A DNA stretch of 64,000 nt from DASPPF01 sp032906705 (GTDB lineage Archaea > Thermoproteota > Nitrososphaeria > Nitrososphaerales > Gagatemarchaeaceae), in the NCBI GenBank assembly GCA_032906705.1, contig JAJTZC010000001.1:1-64000 (forward strand), given 5' to 3'. Shown here one piece after another: positions 24,473-33,349 of the stretch. The position numbers and the translations under genes were made by a program. Below the pieces are notes generated by a model. The model ran no database searches. It was given only the letters and a program-made list of their open reading frames with translations, and was not told the DNA's origin. The number at the start of each line of letters is the position of its first letter. Position 1 is the stretch's first letter.

Positions 24473-26142
24473 AAAGCAGCGGAGTGGATAAAAGGGCCAA
24501 CATACATCTTCGCGGCCGTTCGCACCAACCGAAGTATCTTTTTGTGACCGGGGGCGTGATGTCGGGCCTCGGCAAGGGCATAACCACAGCCTCTGTTGCG
24601 AAGCTGTTGCAGCTCTCCGGAGTCAGCGTGACGTGCCTCAAGATTGACCCGTACCTCAACTTCGATGCCGGGACGATGAACCCGGTCATCCACGGGGAGG
24701 TCTTCGTAACCGATGACGGCGGCGAGACAGACATGGACATAGGCACGTACGAGCGTTTCCTAAACCTGAACATGTCCAGGGAGAACAACATCACGACTGG
24801 GCAAGTCTACAAGAAGGTCATCGAGGACGAGAGGAGGGGCAGGTTTCTCGGGAAATCAGTCCAGATAATTCCCCACGTGACAGACGAGATAAAGCGGAGA
24901 ATCAGGCAGCTCGCAAAGGATTCTGTGGCGGATGTGCTGGTCGTGGAGTGCGGTGGGACGGTTGGAGACATCGAGAGCCTTCCTTTCCTGGAGGCCCTGA
25001 GGCAGATGCGGATGGAGGAGGGACCGGGGCGGACGCTGTTTCTGCACGTGAGCCTCGCACCTGAGCTTTCCGTAGTCGGCGAGATGAAGACGAAGCCCAC
25101 CCAGCACAGCGTGCAGGAGATGAGGAGAATCGGAATCCAACCAGACATCATCGTGGTTCGCGGGTCGAGGCCAATCCCCGAGAGCGCGAAGGAGAAGATC
25201 TCCCTCTTCACGAGCGTGCCCCTGGAAAACGTCGTCTCGAACCCAGACGTCGATTCCATTTACCAGGTACCCCAGCTTCTACAGCGAGAGGGGGCACTGA
25301 AGCCCATCCAGCGCCAGTTCGGACTGAAGGGAAAGCTGAGCATGACTCGCTGGAACCAGGTGGCGGACAGGTTTGCCGGACCCTCCAAGACAGTCCGAAT
25401 AGCCATGGTAGGGAAGTACGCGTCGTTGGCCGATAGCTATGTCAGCGTGAACCAGGCCCTGACCTGCGCCGCTGCGTCGTATCGAGCGAGGGCTAAGATT
25501 TCCTGGATCGAGTCGGAGGCGTTGGAAGAGGACGAAAGCGAGCTCGCCCAGCTGGACTCCTTTGACGGTTTGGTGATCCCGCAGGGGTACGGGAGCCGGG
25601 GGACGGAGGGGAAGATAGCGGCAGCGAACTACGCAAGGTTGGGGAAGCTCCCCTTCCTTGGACTCTGCTTCGGTTTTCAGTTGGCGACGGTCGCGTTTGC
25701 AAGAAACGCGCTCGGCCTCAAGAGGGCGAACAGCTCTGAAATTGACCCCGAGACACCGCACCCCGTCATCCACCTGCTTCCAGAGCAGAGGAAGGTCTCC
25801 GAGCTTGGGGGCACGATGAGGCTTGGGGGCCACGACATCTTCCTCAAGCGACCGAGCAGGGCATTCAGCATCTACCACAGAACCAAAATCAGGGAGAGGC
25901 ACCGGCACAGGTTCGAGTTGAACCAGAGATACCTGAAACGGTTCGAAGAAAAGGGCCTCCACTACTCAGCCTTCAGCGACGGCGGTAGGAGGGCGGAAAT
26001 CCTCGAGCTGGGGGGGCACCCGTTCTACATGGGCACCCAGTTCCATCCCGAGTACGTCAGCAGACCAGAGAAACCCGAGCCGATCTACGCGGCCTTCCTC
26101 GCTGCATGCGTGAAAAGGGCCGAGAGCGGCGTCAACAACTAG
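24466..26142 (+). CDS. pyrG: CTP synthase
   Basis: The 558-residue enzyme converts UTP, ATP and glutamine to CTP. The synthetase domain begins KYLFVTGGVMSGLGKG and contains KIDPYLNFDAGTMNP and HGEVFVTDDGGETD. The glutaminase domain has PQGYGSRGTEGK, a nucleophile in LGLCFGFQ (about residue 401) and the HPE pair near residue 526. The N-terminus carries about 20 extra residues before the usual first strand, since the start ATG 24466 overlaps the integrase gene; in-frame GTG 24484 is an alternative. It is the first chromosomal gene right of the element. Confidence 0.95.
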   Translation: MTKSSGVDKRANIHLRGRSHQPKYLFVTGGVMSGLGKGITTASVAKLLQLSGVSVTCLKIDPYLNFDAGTMNPVIHGEVFVTDDGGETDMDIGTYERFLNLNMSRENNITTGQVYKKVIEDERRGRFLGKSVQIIPHVTDEIKRRIRQLAKDSVADVLVVECGGTVGDIESLPFLEALRQMRMEEGPGRTLFLHVSLAPELSVVGEMKTKPTQHSVQEMRRIGIQPDIIVVRGSRPIPESAKEKISLFTSVPLENVVSNPDVDSIYQVPQLLQREGALKPIQRQFGLKGKLSMTRWNQVADRFAGPSKTVRIAMVGKYASLADSYVSVNQALTCAAASYRARAKISWIESEALEEDESELAQLDSFDGLVIPQGYGSRGTEGKIAAANYARLGKLPFLGLCFGFQLATVAFARNALGLKRANSSEIDPETPHPVIHLLPEQRKVSELGGTMRLGGHDIFLKRPSRAFSIYHRTKIRERHRHRFELNQRYLKRFEEKGLHYSAFSDGGRRAEILELGGHPFYMGTQFHPEYVSRPEKPEPIYAAFLAACVKRAESGVNN

Positions 26143-26157
26143 GAAGCCGCGGAGAAC

Positions 26158-27072
26158 CTAGCGCGATGAGTACAGTCTCGCCACCTTTACCGCGAGGTCC
26201 GCAACGCTTGCTGGGCTAGCCCCGAACAGGTACACATTGGGCTCGACGCCCATCCCGCCGGAATCGATGACGGCATCGAAGTCTCCCCTTGCACCGCTCA
26301 ACCTCCGCTTCAGGGCTTCAACTGCGCCATCCCCTGGACCGGACTGCCGGTAACCTCCGATGTCGAGGGTCCGCAGGCCGAGCTTCCTGAGAACCGCCTT
26401 GACCTTACCGTCGTACCGCAGATTGACGGTCGCACGAACATCTTGGCGACGCGCCTTGACCAGCAGCAGGACCTTGGCCATGTGTCTCGATGCTCCGAAC
26501 TCGGGAGGAAGCATGGCTTTGGCAGCTCGCTTGACCTTAACAATCCTTCCAGGCACGGCGACGACATCGTCGGGCGTGCGAGAATCCTCCGGAGCGTATG
26601 CAATGTTTACCGAGACCTCGGGCATGACAGCCACAAATGCCTTGGATGACTCGAGCACACTTACGGCGTCCTTCACCTGGGCTATGGCCCCAGACCTGTC
26701 GCCATCGCTCTCTCCGTACTCCTTGATGCAAACATCGCACTGCGCCAGCGAGGGATGGAGCCTTCTATGCGCCTCGCAGACCAACCCTCGGCCTAGCAGA
26801 CTCCTCCAGATTGAGCCAAGAGTGCTGACGGCTTCCACGGAGCTTCGCTTGACATCCTCAGCCAGCAAGGCCGCGTACCTGTCGACATCATCTCTGCCAA
26901 GGGCCAAGGTCGCCAGCGCTGAGTAGGCCTTCTCAGCCTTGGACGAAAGGTAGAGGCTCACCGACGCCTGCGTCGTGCCGAGCATGCCGGAGATCTGACT
27001 TTGTGAATGGCCCTGGGAGCTTAGCACCTTCGCGACCAGCTGCCTCATTGAAGGGAGGAAGACCTGGACCAT
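26158..27072 (-). CDS. thiR: ThiR-like regulator (HTH plus ThiN domain)
   Basis: The 304-residue protein has a helix-turn-helix (residues about 8-45: MRQLVAKVLSSQGHSQSQIS then TTQASVSLYL) and a C-terminal ThiN domain (about 140-300; VNIAYAPEDS, GRIVKVKRAAK, FGASRHMAKVLL, VNLRYD, DIGGYRQ, DAVIDSGGMGVEPNVYLFG). ThiN in this arrangement is known as a thiamine-phosphate-sensing effector of archaeal ThiR repressors rather than as an enzyme. ATG 27072 lies 28 bp from the TATA inside the operator; TTG 27093 is less likely. It is divergent from thiT, its expected target. Confidence 0.8.
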   Translation of the reverse strand: MVQVFLPSMRQLVAKVLSSQGHSQSQISGMLGTTQASVSLYLSSKAEKAYSALATLALGRDDVDRYAALLAEDVKRSSVEAVSTLGSIWRSLLGRGLVCEAHRRLHPSLAQCDVCIKEYGESDGDRSGAIAQVKDAVSVLESSKAFVAVMPEVSVNIAYAPEDSRTPDDVVAVPGRIVKVKRAAKAMLPPEFGASRHMAKVLLLVKARRQDVRATVNLRYDGKVKAVLRKLGLRTLDIGGYRQSGPGDGAVEALKRRLSGARGDFDAVIDSGGMGVEPNVYLFGASPASVADLAVKVARLYSSR

Positions 27073-27096
27073 CAGTTCGTCGGGAGGCTGCAACGC

Positions 27097-27121
27097 ATAA
27101 ACGACTTATTGAGTCGTTTAT
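27097..27121. promoter_or_regulatory. Perfect palindromic operator between thiR and thiT
   Basis: ATAAACGACT and AGTCGTTTAT form a 10-bp perfect inverted repeat around TATTG. The TTTAT parts double as TATA boxes for both genes: about 28 bp to thiR ATG 27072 and 28 bp to thiT ATG 27148. A repressor dimer here would close both promoters. The link to ThiR is inferred from position. Confidence 0.75.
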
Positions 27122-27147
27122 AAGGCTGACAAGGGCAGAGAATCCTC

Positions 27148-27693
27148 ATGAACGGTCGGATTCCAACAAGGGTCCTCGCGGAGGCAGGCGTGATGATCGC
27201 TCTTGCTACAGCCCTCAACGCAATCAAGGTCTTCACGTTTCCGGAGGGAGGCTCGATTACGCTTGGGGCGATGGTCCCCCTCCTCTTCTTCGCCCTGAGG
27301 AGAGGCGCCAAGGCGGGCGTCGTGGGGGGCGCGGTGTTCGGTATCATCGATGTGTACTTCGAGCCCTTCGTCTACAACCCTTTCCAGTTCCTCCTCGACT
27401 ACCCTCTCGCCTTCGGCGCGTTGGGACTCGCAGGTTTGTTCAAGGGTCGATGGGAAGGCCGGGGGCCGCAAGGTCTGGTCACTGTAATCGGGGTGGCGGC
27501 AGGAATCGCAGGCCGTTACTGCTTCCACTTTCTTTCCGGGCTGGTCTTCTTCGCGAGCTATGCCCCAGCAGGCGAGAGCCCCGCCCTCTACTCGGCCATC
27601 TACAATGCGAGCTATCTCATCCCCGAATTCGTCATCAGCGCGGCTGTCATCTTCGCATTGGCGAACAGAGGGGCTCTGAAGACAGCCCTCTGA
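27148..27693 (+). CDS. thiT: Thiamine transporter ThiT (ECF S-component family)
   Basis: The 181-residue protein has five to six membrane helices and the family core PEGGSITLGAMVPLLFFALR, followed by GAKAGVVGGAVFGI and YNPFQFLLDYPLAFGALGLAG, which line the thiamine site in ThiT/YuaJ proteins. It imports thiamine, together with an ECF energising module encoded elsewhere. Placement opposite thiR, across the palindromic operator, supports the thiamine assignment. Confidence 0.85.
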   Translation: MNGRIPTRVLAEAGVMIALATALNAIKVFTFPEGGSITLGAMVPLLFFALRRGAKAGVVGGAVFGIIDVYFEPFVYNPFQFLLDYPLAFGALGLAGLFKGRWEGRGPQGLVTVIGVAAGIAGRYCFHFLSGLVFFASYAPAGESPALYSAIYNASYLIPEFVISAAVIFALANRGALKTAL

Positions 27694-27735
27694 GGGCCCA
27701 AGGAAGAGGTGATTGGCGAAACGAGGGAACCTGAC

Positions 27736-28791
27736 ATGAGCATGAACGAATATGGGAAGCCAGGGCCCGACTTCATGAAGCGAGTAGTCTTCAACAGCCT
27801 AGGCGCAAGCGACCGGAGGACAATCAAGGGCCCCGGGAGAGGGTTGGACAACGCGGTGGTTGCGGTTGGGAGAACCGGCGTGATGCTGATCACAACCGAC
27901 CCCATGTCCGTGATACCAGCGGTCGGGATGGAAAGGTCTGCCTGGCTGAGCGTCCACCTCGTGGCTTCGGACTACACCACGTCTGGCCTAAGACCAGAGT
28001 TCGCCGCGTTCAATTTCAACTTCCCCGACGAGATGCGGACGAGCGACAGGGCCTGGTATCTCAGGTGCGTCGGAACGGAATGCCAGAAGCTGGGAGTCTC
28101 GATAGTGGCGGGTCACACAGGGAGCTACCCGGGAGCAGGCTACACAGTGATTGGCGGGGGTGCGATGTTCGGCTTTGGCAGCCGCGGAGAGTACCTGGAT
28201 CCCACGATGGCGCGGGTTGGGGACACAATCTTGATGACCAAGGGGGCGGCCATCGAGGCAACAGCCACTCTCGCCTTCTCTTTCCCTAGGTACGTGGAAA
28301 GGGAGGCAGGGGGAGTCGTCTTGCGCGGGGCCAAACGTTTCATCGGTCTATGCTCCACGGTCAGGGACGCCGCGCTCGCCAGCTCCTTCGGCAAAGGGCC
28401 TAGTGGAGTCACCTCCATGCACGACGCGACCGAGGGAGGCGTCTTGGGAGCACTAGAGGAAGTGGCATCCGCGAGCGGCAAAGCGTTCGTGGTCGATAGG
28501 GAGACTGTTCACGTCCCGCCAGAGTCGGAGGCTGTTTGCGGCGCTTTCAAGATCGACCCACTCACCTCCCTCAGCGAGGGCACCCTGCTACTTACGTGCA
28601 ATGAATCTAGGGCCGAAGGACTGGCGAAGAGGCTTCGCAGGGACGGTGTGCCTGCGTTCGTGATCGGCCGAGTCAGGCAGGGAAGAGGCCTCTGGATGTC
28701 GGAAGGCGGAAGAACGCCCAGAAGGTTAAGGCCGAAGCCTGACCAGTACTGGAAAGCGTACATGCTTGCGACAGAATCAGGGCTGAGTTAA
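27736..28791 (+). CDS. PurM/HypE superfamily (AIR synthase-like) protein
   Basis: The product of about 350 residues has the AIR-synthase fold: an N-terminal half with a DNAVVAVG strand, TTDPMSVIP metal and ATP-binding loop, DYTTSGLRP and VAGHTGSYPGAGY, and a C-terminal half with MHDATEGGVLGALEEVA, the HypE-type hallmark. No hydrogenase genes are near, so HypE function is doubtful. Location just downstream of thiT suggests a role in thiamine phosphate metabolism (ThiL belongs to the same superfamily), but this is inference. GTG 27709 would extend it by nine residues; ATG 27736 has a GAGGG at suitable distance. Confidence 0.7.
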   Translation: MSMNEYGKPGPDFMKRVVFNSLGASDRRTIKGPGRGLDNAVVAVGRTGVMLITTDPMSVIPAVGMERSAWLSVHLVASDYTTSGLRPEFAAFNFNFPDEMRTSDRAWYLRCVGTECQKLGVSIVAGHTGSYPGAGYTVIGGGAMFGFGSRGEYLDPTMARVGDTILMTKGAAIEATATLAFSFPRYVEREAGGVVLRGAKRFIGLCSTVRDAALASSFGKGPSGVTSMHDATEGGVLGALEEVASASGKAFVVDRETVHVPPESEAVCGAFKIDPLTSLSEGTLLLTCNESRAEGLAKRLRRDGVPAFVIGRVRQGRGLWMSEGGRTPRRLRPKPDQYWKAYMLATESGLS

Positions 28792-29732
28792 GCTCGCTTT
28801 CCGCTCAGCACGCGATAAAGCATCCTACGGAACAACTCCTGTGAGGATACGTAAACGGCCGAGACGTTCGTTCTTCGACCCAGGACGTTCATCCGATCAA
28901 CGATCGTAGCCCCCCTCGACACGCCGTCGGAGGTGTCAACGGACACAAATCTCTTCCTGACTTCGACGGCTACCCGAGGGTTCAGCACAATCGCCATCGT
29001 CATGCTGTCAGGGCAGTTCGTCGCGTCAATCCCCGTGGTCTCCCTCATGTACCTCCTGACTTGAGCGTTCACCGCGAGGAAGAACTCTGATTCGGGCGTT
29101 TCCATGGCCTCGATCTTCGCGTATTCCGGCGCGCCTATCAGGCCGTACTTCATGCATATCTCCCAGCCAACCATCGTGGTCGGCATCCCCGAATCGAGCA
29201 CGATCTTGGCAGCCTCGGGGTCCACCCAGATGTTGAACTCTGCAGCAGGCGTGACGTTCCCCGGATAGTGGTTCGTACCCCCCATGAAGTGGAAGCGCTT
29301 CACCTTCTTGGCAATCGAGGGGTCCTTCCGTATCGCTAGCGCAAGGTTTGTCATGGGCGCGATCTCCACGAGGGTGATCTCGCCCGGCTCCGAGTTGATG
29401 GTCTCCACAATTGCGTCCGCCGCGTGCTTCTTCTCCGGACGTTGCCTCGCCTTGGGGAAGTGGGAGTCGCCCATCCCATACTTGCCGTGGATATGCTCTA
29501 CGGTGGTCCATTCCTTCACTATGGGGTGCCTCGCGCCAGGGTAGACCGGAACCTTCTCTGACATCCCGGCGACCTGAATGGTGTACAGGGCGTTCTCCAC
29601 CTCCTGGTCGAACCTGATGTTGCCGCAGTTGATTGTGATTCCTTCGAGCTTCGCATTGGCAGCCCTGAGCGCCATCATAATGGCAATTGTGTCGTCGCCC
29701 GCTGTGTCCGTGTCAAGAAGAATCTTCAGCAT
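28788..29732 (-). CDS. Inosine-uridine-type nucleoside hydrolase
   Basis: The 314-residue protein starts MLKILLDTDTAGDDTIAIMM, the calcium-binding Asp cluster of the IunH family, and contains GGTNHYPGNVTPAAEFNIWVDPEA, with the Asn/Glu/Asp that hold ribose. These enzymes cleave the N-glycosidic bond of nucleosides. The usual DPGxDD is changed to DTAGDD, so substrate choice may differ. It converges with the PurM-like gene with a 4-bp overlap. A role in base or thiamine-precursor salvage is possible because of the neighbours. Confidence 0.85.
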   Translation of the reverse strand: MLKILLDTDTAGDDTIAIMMALRAANAKLEGITINCGNIRFDQEVENALYTIQVAGMSEKVPVYPGARHPIVKEWTTVEHIHGKYGMGDSHFPKARQRPEKKHAADAIVETINSEPGEITLVEIAPMTNLALAIRKDPSIAKKVKRFHFMGGTNHYPGNVTPAAEFNIWVDPEAAKIVLDSGMPTTMVGWEICMKYGLIGAPEYAKIEAMETPESEFFLAVNAQVRRYMRETTGIDATNCPDSMTMAIVLNPRVAVEVRKRFVSVDTSDGVSRGATIVDRMNVLGRRTNVSAVYVSSQELFRRMLYRVLSGKRA

Positions 29733-29829
29733 GGGGCGTATCAGTTGAATCGTCGTAATAAGCCCGCCCGATTCGCTGCTGGCCTCTCAAATAGGCGGCA
29801 GTGGGCTCCTCCTGCTTGGGGCGAGGCGG

Positions 29830-30717
29830 TTGTCTTCATCAGAACGGGCGGCAAGGGTACTGAAGTCCCTGAAGGCAGAGGAATGGAAGGCTCTGGAGGG
29901 CCTCGAACGTGCCTTGATGGCGTACGGAACGGCCGACAGCGGGATGGTCTCGCGGCGCAGCAGAGTGCCGCACGAGAGGACCCTCTTCGCGCTCGACCAG
30001 CTTGGCAAGAAAGGCTTGGTTGCGGGCAGGGGAACGAACTACACTCTGACGACGGAGGCAGTCGAGACCCTGGCCCTCCGCGACTACGTCAGGAAAGACC
30101 TCATCTCGGCGTTGGGCGCAGTAATCGCGAAGGGGAAGGAGTCCGATGTATACGAAACCTTCGACGACGAGGGCTCGTTGTTCGCACTGAAGTTCTTCAA
30201 GCTCGGGAGGACGAGCTTCACTCGCGTGCGCAAGAAGAGGTTCATTGAGAAATCCGACATGAAGAGCTGGATCACGGTCAACTATGAGGCGGCGAGGAGG
30301 GAATACGGCGCCCTGAAGAGGCTGCGTGGGCTGGGGCCGTCGTTCCCGAAAGCGGTTGCTTTCAACAGGAGCACCGTCCTCTTGGAAGAGTTATCGGGCG
30401 TCAGGCTCACGCAGCGCCCCGACTTGGACGACCCGCGGGCTGTCCTTGACCTGTGTTTGCTCGCTGCGAGGAAGGCATTTGTCGATGCAGGGCTCGTGAA
30501 CGGGGACTTGAGCGAGTACAACATCCTCACAGACGGTCTGAGGGTCTGGCTCATCGACTGGCCCCAAGCAGTCCTGTCTTCTCATCCTAACTCGACCGAC
30601 CTCCTTCATCATGATGTGACTGCAGTCGTTAGGTTCTTTCGAAGGGCCTATGGGGTCGCGGTCGATGAAGAGGCGGCTTTTTCCTATGTCCGCGGCCAGT
30701 CGAGCTCGCTAGAATAG
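29830..30717 (+). CDS. rio2: RIO2-type atypical protein kinase
   Basis: The 295-residue product has an N-terminal winged helix (about residues 5-90) and a RIO kinase domain with the phosphate loop GKESDVYE (about 101), the Lys in FALKFF, the catalytic loop NGDLSEYNIL (about 224) and the metal-binding IDWPQ (about 242). RIO2 ATPases act in late maturation of the small ribosomal subunit. TTG 29830 is the probable start. The 3' end overlaps the convergent MAT gene by 9 bp. Confidence 0.9.
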   Translation: MSSSERAARVLKSLKAEEWKALEGLERALMAYGTADSGMVSRRSRVPHERTLFALDQLGKKGLVAGRGTNYTLTTEAVETLALRDYVRKDLISALGAVIAKGKESDVYETFDDEGSLFALKFFKLGRTSFTRVRKKRFIEKSDMKSWITVNYEAARREYGALKRLRGLGPSFPKAVAFNRSTVLLEELSGVRLTQRPDLDDPRAVLDLCLLAARKAFVDAGLVNGDLSEYNILTDGLRVWLIDWPQAVLSSHPNSTDLLHHDVTAVVRFFRRAYGVAVDEEAAFSYVRGQSSSLE

Positions 30718-31920
30718 AGTGACCTTCCCGCTCAGGATGAGGTTCGTTATCCTCTTCACATTGGAGAAGGATTCGTCTAGGATGGAGTTCACGTCACTCC
30801 TGACAGCTGACAGAGGAACGCCGTTCTCCAGCACCAACGCAGCGCTGGCGATTTGGGGCTGGTCAATCGGGCTCCCAATCCTGCTTAGCACCCTGACGTA
30901 GCACTCCCTGACAGGGTGAACCTCTCTAACTATCCGCTCGGCCGCGAGTATTGCTAGTGCGTTGAACAGTTTCCCCGTGTGGTTGACGGGGTTCTTTCCG
31001 GCCGTCGCCTCCATCGAATACTGCCGCATGGGAGAAATCAGCCCGTTCACCCTGTTCCCTCTGCCCGTGTTCCCGTCGTCACCCTGCTCAGCAGAAGTCC
31101 CGGTGACAGTCAAGTAGTAGCTCCCGTGTTTGAGGTCGTCCGCGGCGTTGATCTTCGTCTTCACCTCCAGCGGAGATTTCGACGTCTTCCTTTCAATCTC
31201 GTCCGCGACGTCGTGCAGCACGCTGGCGTAGTGGCTGGCGTCAGGAATCTTGCCGCTGACCATCGCTGCGGCGACGGTGAGGCTGAGCTTCCTTCCGCGC
31301 CTCAGGCCCATGACCTTCACGTCTTCGCCGACCTCCGGGTACTTCTTCTTGAAAGAATGCGAGTTGAGTAGTCTCTCTACCCCAAGGACCTCCTTTTCCG
31401 TTGGTGAAAGTGGCGCGTAGCCCACGCCAATCGAGGTGTCGTTTGAGACGGGCATGATCTTGCGTCGCATGAAGACAGCCACCAGGTCGGGGGAGCCCTG
31501 CTTGATCATGGTCGATATCCTGACGTGCTTTTCGGGGTCGAGGAATCTGACCGTCTGCTTGATGAATGACCTGATTGACCGGACGGCTATCTTCTCGACC
31601 GGTACCTTGACCGTCTTCCCGCGCAGAGGCACAAGCTCTGTGGCCCGGCCGGCGACGAGCAGGTAGATCGGCTCAACGACCCGGCCCCCTCCGAAACGAA
31701 CCTCGGCCTTGCCACCGACAAGGATGCCCTTGTCCACGTTGTGGTGGAGGATTGCACCGAACTCCTTGCGGTAGTACTTGCTCAGCCCGCGAGATACTGC
31801 CTCGGAGGCGCCGTCGATCAGGCTGTCGGGGTGGCCCTGCCCCTTTCGCTCGACGATCTCGACATCAAAGTCCTGAACTCCGTAGCCTTTGATCTGCTCC
31901 ACGTGAAGCGACCTGGGCAA
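30709..31920 (-). CDS. mat: Archaeal-type S-adenosylmethionine synthetase
   Basis: The 403-residue protein is the archaeal MAT class, full length. It contains VERKGQGHPDSLIDGASEAV near the N-terminus, HHNVDKGILVGG, and, in the C-terminal third, GTSAEQGDDGNTGRGNRVNGLISPMRQYSMEA followed by GKNPVNHTGK. It makes AdoMet from methionine and ATP. The next gene on the same strand (Lsm) lies 14 bp upstream, so the two are probably co-transcribed, with Lsm first. Confidence 0.95.
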   Translation of the reverse strand: MPRSLHVEQIKGYGVQDFDVEIVERKGQGHPDSLIDGASEAVSRGLSKYYRKEFGAILHHNVDKGILVGGKAEVRFGGGRVVEPIYLLVAGRATELVPLRGKTVKVPVEKIAVRSIRSFIKQTVRFLDPEKHVRISTMIKQGSPDLVAVFMRRKIMPVSNDTSIGVGYAPLSPTEKEVLGVERLLNSHSFKKKYPEVGEDVKVMGLRRGRKLSLTVAAAMVSGKIPDASHYASVLHDVADEIERKTSKSPLEVKTKINAADDLKHGSYYLTVTGTSAEQGDDGNTGRGNRVNGLISPMRQYSMEATAGKNPVNHTGKLFNALAILAAERIVREVHPVRECYVRVLSRIGSPIDQPQIASAALVLENGVPLSAVRSDVNSILDESFSNVKRITNLILSGKVTLF

Positions 31921-31934
31921 GCGGGAGGGAGCTC

Positions 31935-32183
31935 CTAGAGTCTGTCCTCTATCCTGATGTAGAGGACGTTGTTCCCCCGTATCACGACCTTGCCGTAGTT
32001 CGCGATCTTCGACCCGTTCTCGGACTCTTCAGCGTCGACAAGGATGACGTTCATGTAGGGGTCCACATTGGACATCTTTCCCCTGTACTCGAGTTCGCTC
32101 TTGAGCCGGACCGAGACCTGCTTGTTGGTCGCTTTCTGAAGGACGCTTAGAGGGCGCTTAGCCTGCGGCGGGGGATTGCTCAC
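31935..32183 (-). CDS. Sm-like (Lsm/SmAP) RNA-binding protein
   Basis: The 82-residue protein has the Sm1 part (VSVRLKSELEYRGKMSNVDPYMNVIL) and the Sm2 motif VVIRGNNVLYI. Archaeal SmAPs form heptameric rings binding U-rich RNA. The GTG start at 32183 is about 30 bp from a TTTTATCC box. It is followed after 14 bp by MAT. Confidence 0.9.
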   Translation of the reverse strand: MSNPPPQAKRPLSVLQKATNKQVSVRLKSELEYRGKMSNVDPYMNVILVDAEESENGSKIANYGKVVIRGNNVLYIRIEDRL

Positions 32184-32268
32184 GTCGGCCTTTCGAGCGG
32201 GCTCGCTTTCGGGGATAAAAGGATATGGGGTTCACTAATAAAAGAAGAGCAAAGGAATACTGCGAGCC

Positions 32269-32979
32269 ATGACCTTGAAGATGACGGGAGGCGAAGCGTT
32301 GAAAAGACTCGCGTCGCTGCCATCATTCAGCTCGGGCTCGAAGGGGTTCGACCAGATTTTGGGCGGTGGGCTGAGGTCCGGCCGCGTCGTGGAGGTCTTC
32401 GGCAAGAGCAACTCGGGAAAGACCCAGTTGGCAATGCAGGCGACACTGATGGTCGCGGGGGCCGGGCGGACGGCGGTCTTCATCGACTGCGAGGGGACGT
32501 TCAGGCCTGAGAGGGTGGAGAGGATGGCCAAGGCGAGGGGGCAGGACGTGCGAGGGCTCCTGGACAGAATCGAGTACTTGAGGGTCAGGACCGCAGCGGC
32601 CCAGGCCGACGCGGTGCGCGCTCTCGCCAAGAGTAAGGAGACGAGCCAGGCCGTGCTGGTCGTCCTGGACACGTTCACCAGGAACTTCTCACTGGACTAC
32701 CCAGGAAGGGCGAATCTCCCGCGCAGGCAGGGGGCCCTCGACGTCCACCTGAGCGAGATCGCGAGAGACGCATTCCTGAACGGACGAGCCTACCTGCTCG
32801 CGAACAGGGTCACGTTCTCTCAGACCGCAGGGGAGACGAGGATCGGAGGGAGGACGATGGAACAGCTGGTCCACATGTCTCTCCATCTCGAAAGGGACAG
32901 GGGCGAGACGAAGATCACGGACGTTTCGGACGGAAGGTCATTGAGCCTTGGGACGATCAGCGACCGCGGGTTCGACTGA
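32269..32979 (+). CDS. radB: RadB-like RecA-family ATPase
   Basis: The 236-residue protein has the RecA core without the N-terminal domain of RadA: Walker A FGKSNSGKTQ (about residue 44), VFIDCEGTFRPER, Walker B LVVLDTF (about 130), and a C-terminal L2 region with QTAGETRIGG. Its length matches RadB, a RadA paralogue that assists recombination. ATG 32269 is 28 bp from an ACTAATAAAAG box, divergent from lsm. Confidence 0.8.
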   Translation: MTLKMTGGEALKRLASLPSFSSGSKGFDQILGGGLRSGRVVEVFGKSNSGKTQLAMQATLMVAGAGRTAVFIDCEGTFRPERVERMAKARGQDVRGLLDRIEYLRVRTAAAQADAVRALAKSKETSQAVLVVLDTFTRNFSLDYPGRANLPRRQGALDVHLSEIARDAFLNGRAYLLANRVTFSQTAGETRIGGRTMEQLVHMSLHLERDRGETKITDVSDGRSLSLGTISDRGFD

Positions 32980-33040
32980 TGATGGCCGCAAAGTTGGGAG
33001 CCTTAAATAACTTGGAATCGTCGCGGAAACGAGCGGAGCC

Positions 33041-33349
33041 GTGAACGAAGCAGTCGCGTCTGTCCTTGAATCCCTGAAGAAGTCTGATTTGGAAGAAGCG
33101 AAGAAGAAGGTGGAGCTCCTGCTGGCCCAAGCAAAGACCGAGAGAGAAAAGGGGAGCGTCCTGGCCGCTGCGGGGATTCTTGCCAGCCTTTCAAAGGGGA
33201 AGGAGGGAGGAATGCAGAACTGGGACCAGGAGAAGCTTGTGAGGGCTGCCCAGTCGATAAGGAAGAGCCAGATGTCGGACGACTGGGACGTGGGCTACGC
33301 TGACACGTTGCTGGGATACGTCAAGCTGCTAAAGAAGGGTCAGAAGTAG
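33041..33349 (+). CDS. Conserved-looking helical protein, unknown
   Basis: The 102-residue product is all-helical and charged, with heptad-like spacing near residues 10-45 and a short DDWDVGYADTLLGYVKLL end. GTG 33041 follows a strong TATA box (CTTAAATAA near 33007) by about 34 bp. Its stop overlaps the convergent EMC6-like gene by 21 bp. I do not recognise a family. Confidence 0.65.
   Translation: MNEAVASVLESLKKSDLEEAKKKVELLLAQAKTEREKGSVLAAAGILASLSKGKEGGMQNWDQEKLVRAAQSIRKSQMSDDWDVGYADTLLGYVKLLKKGQK

Noticed and set aside
25279..25962. 227-residue frame opposite pyrG
   Set aside because: It lies fully inside an unmistakable CTP synthase gene and shows no family motif.
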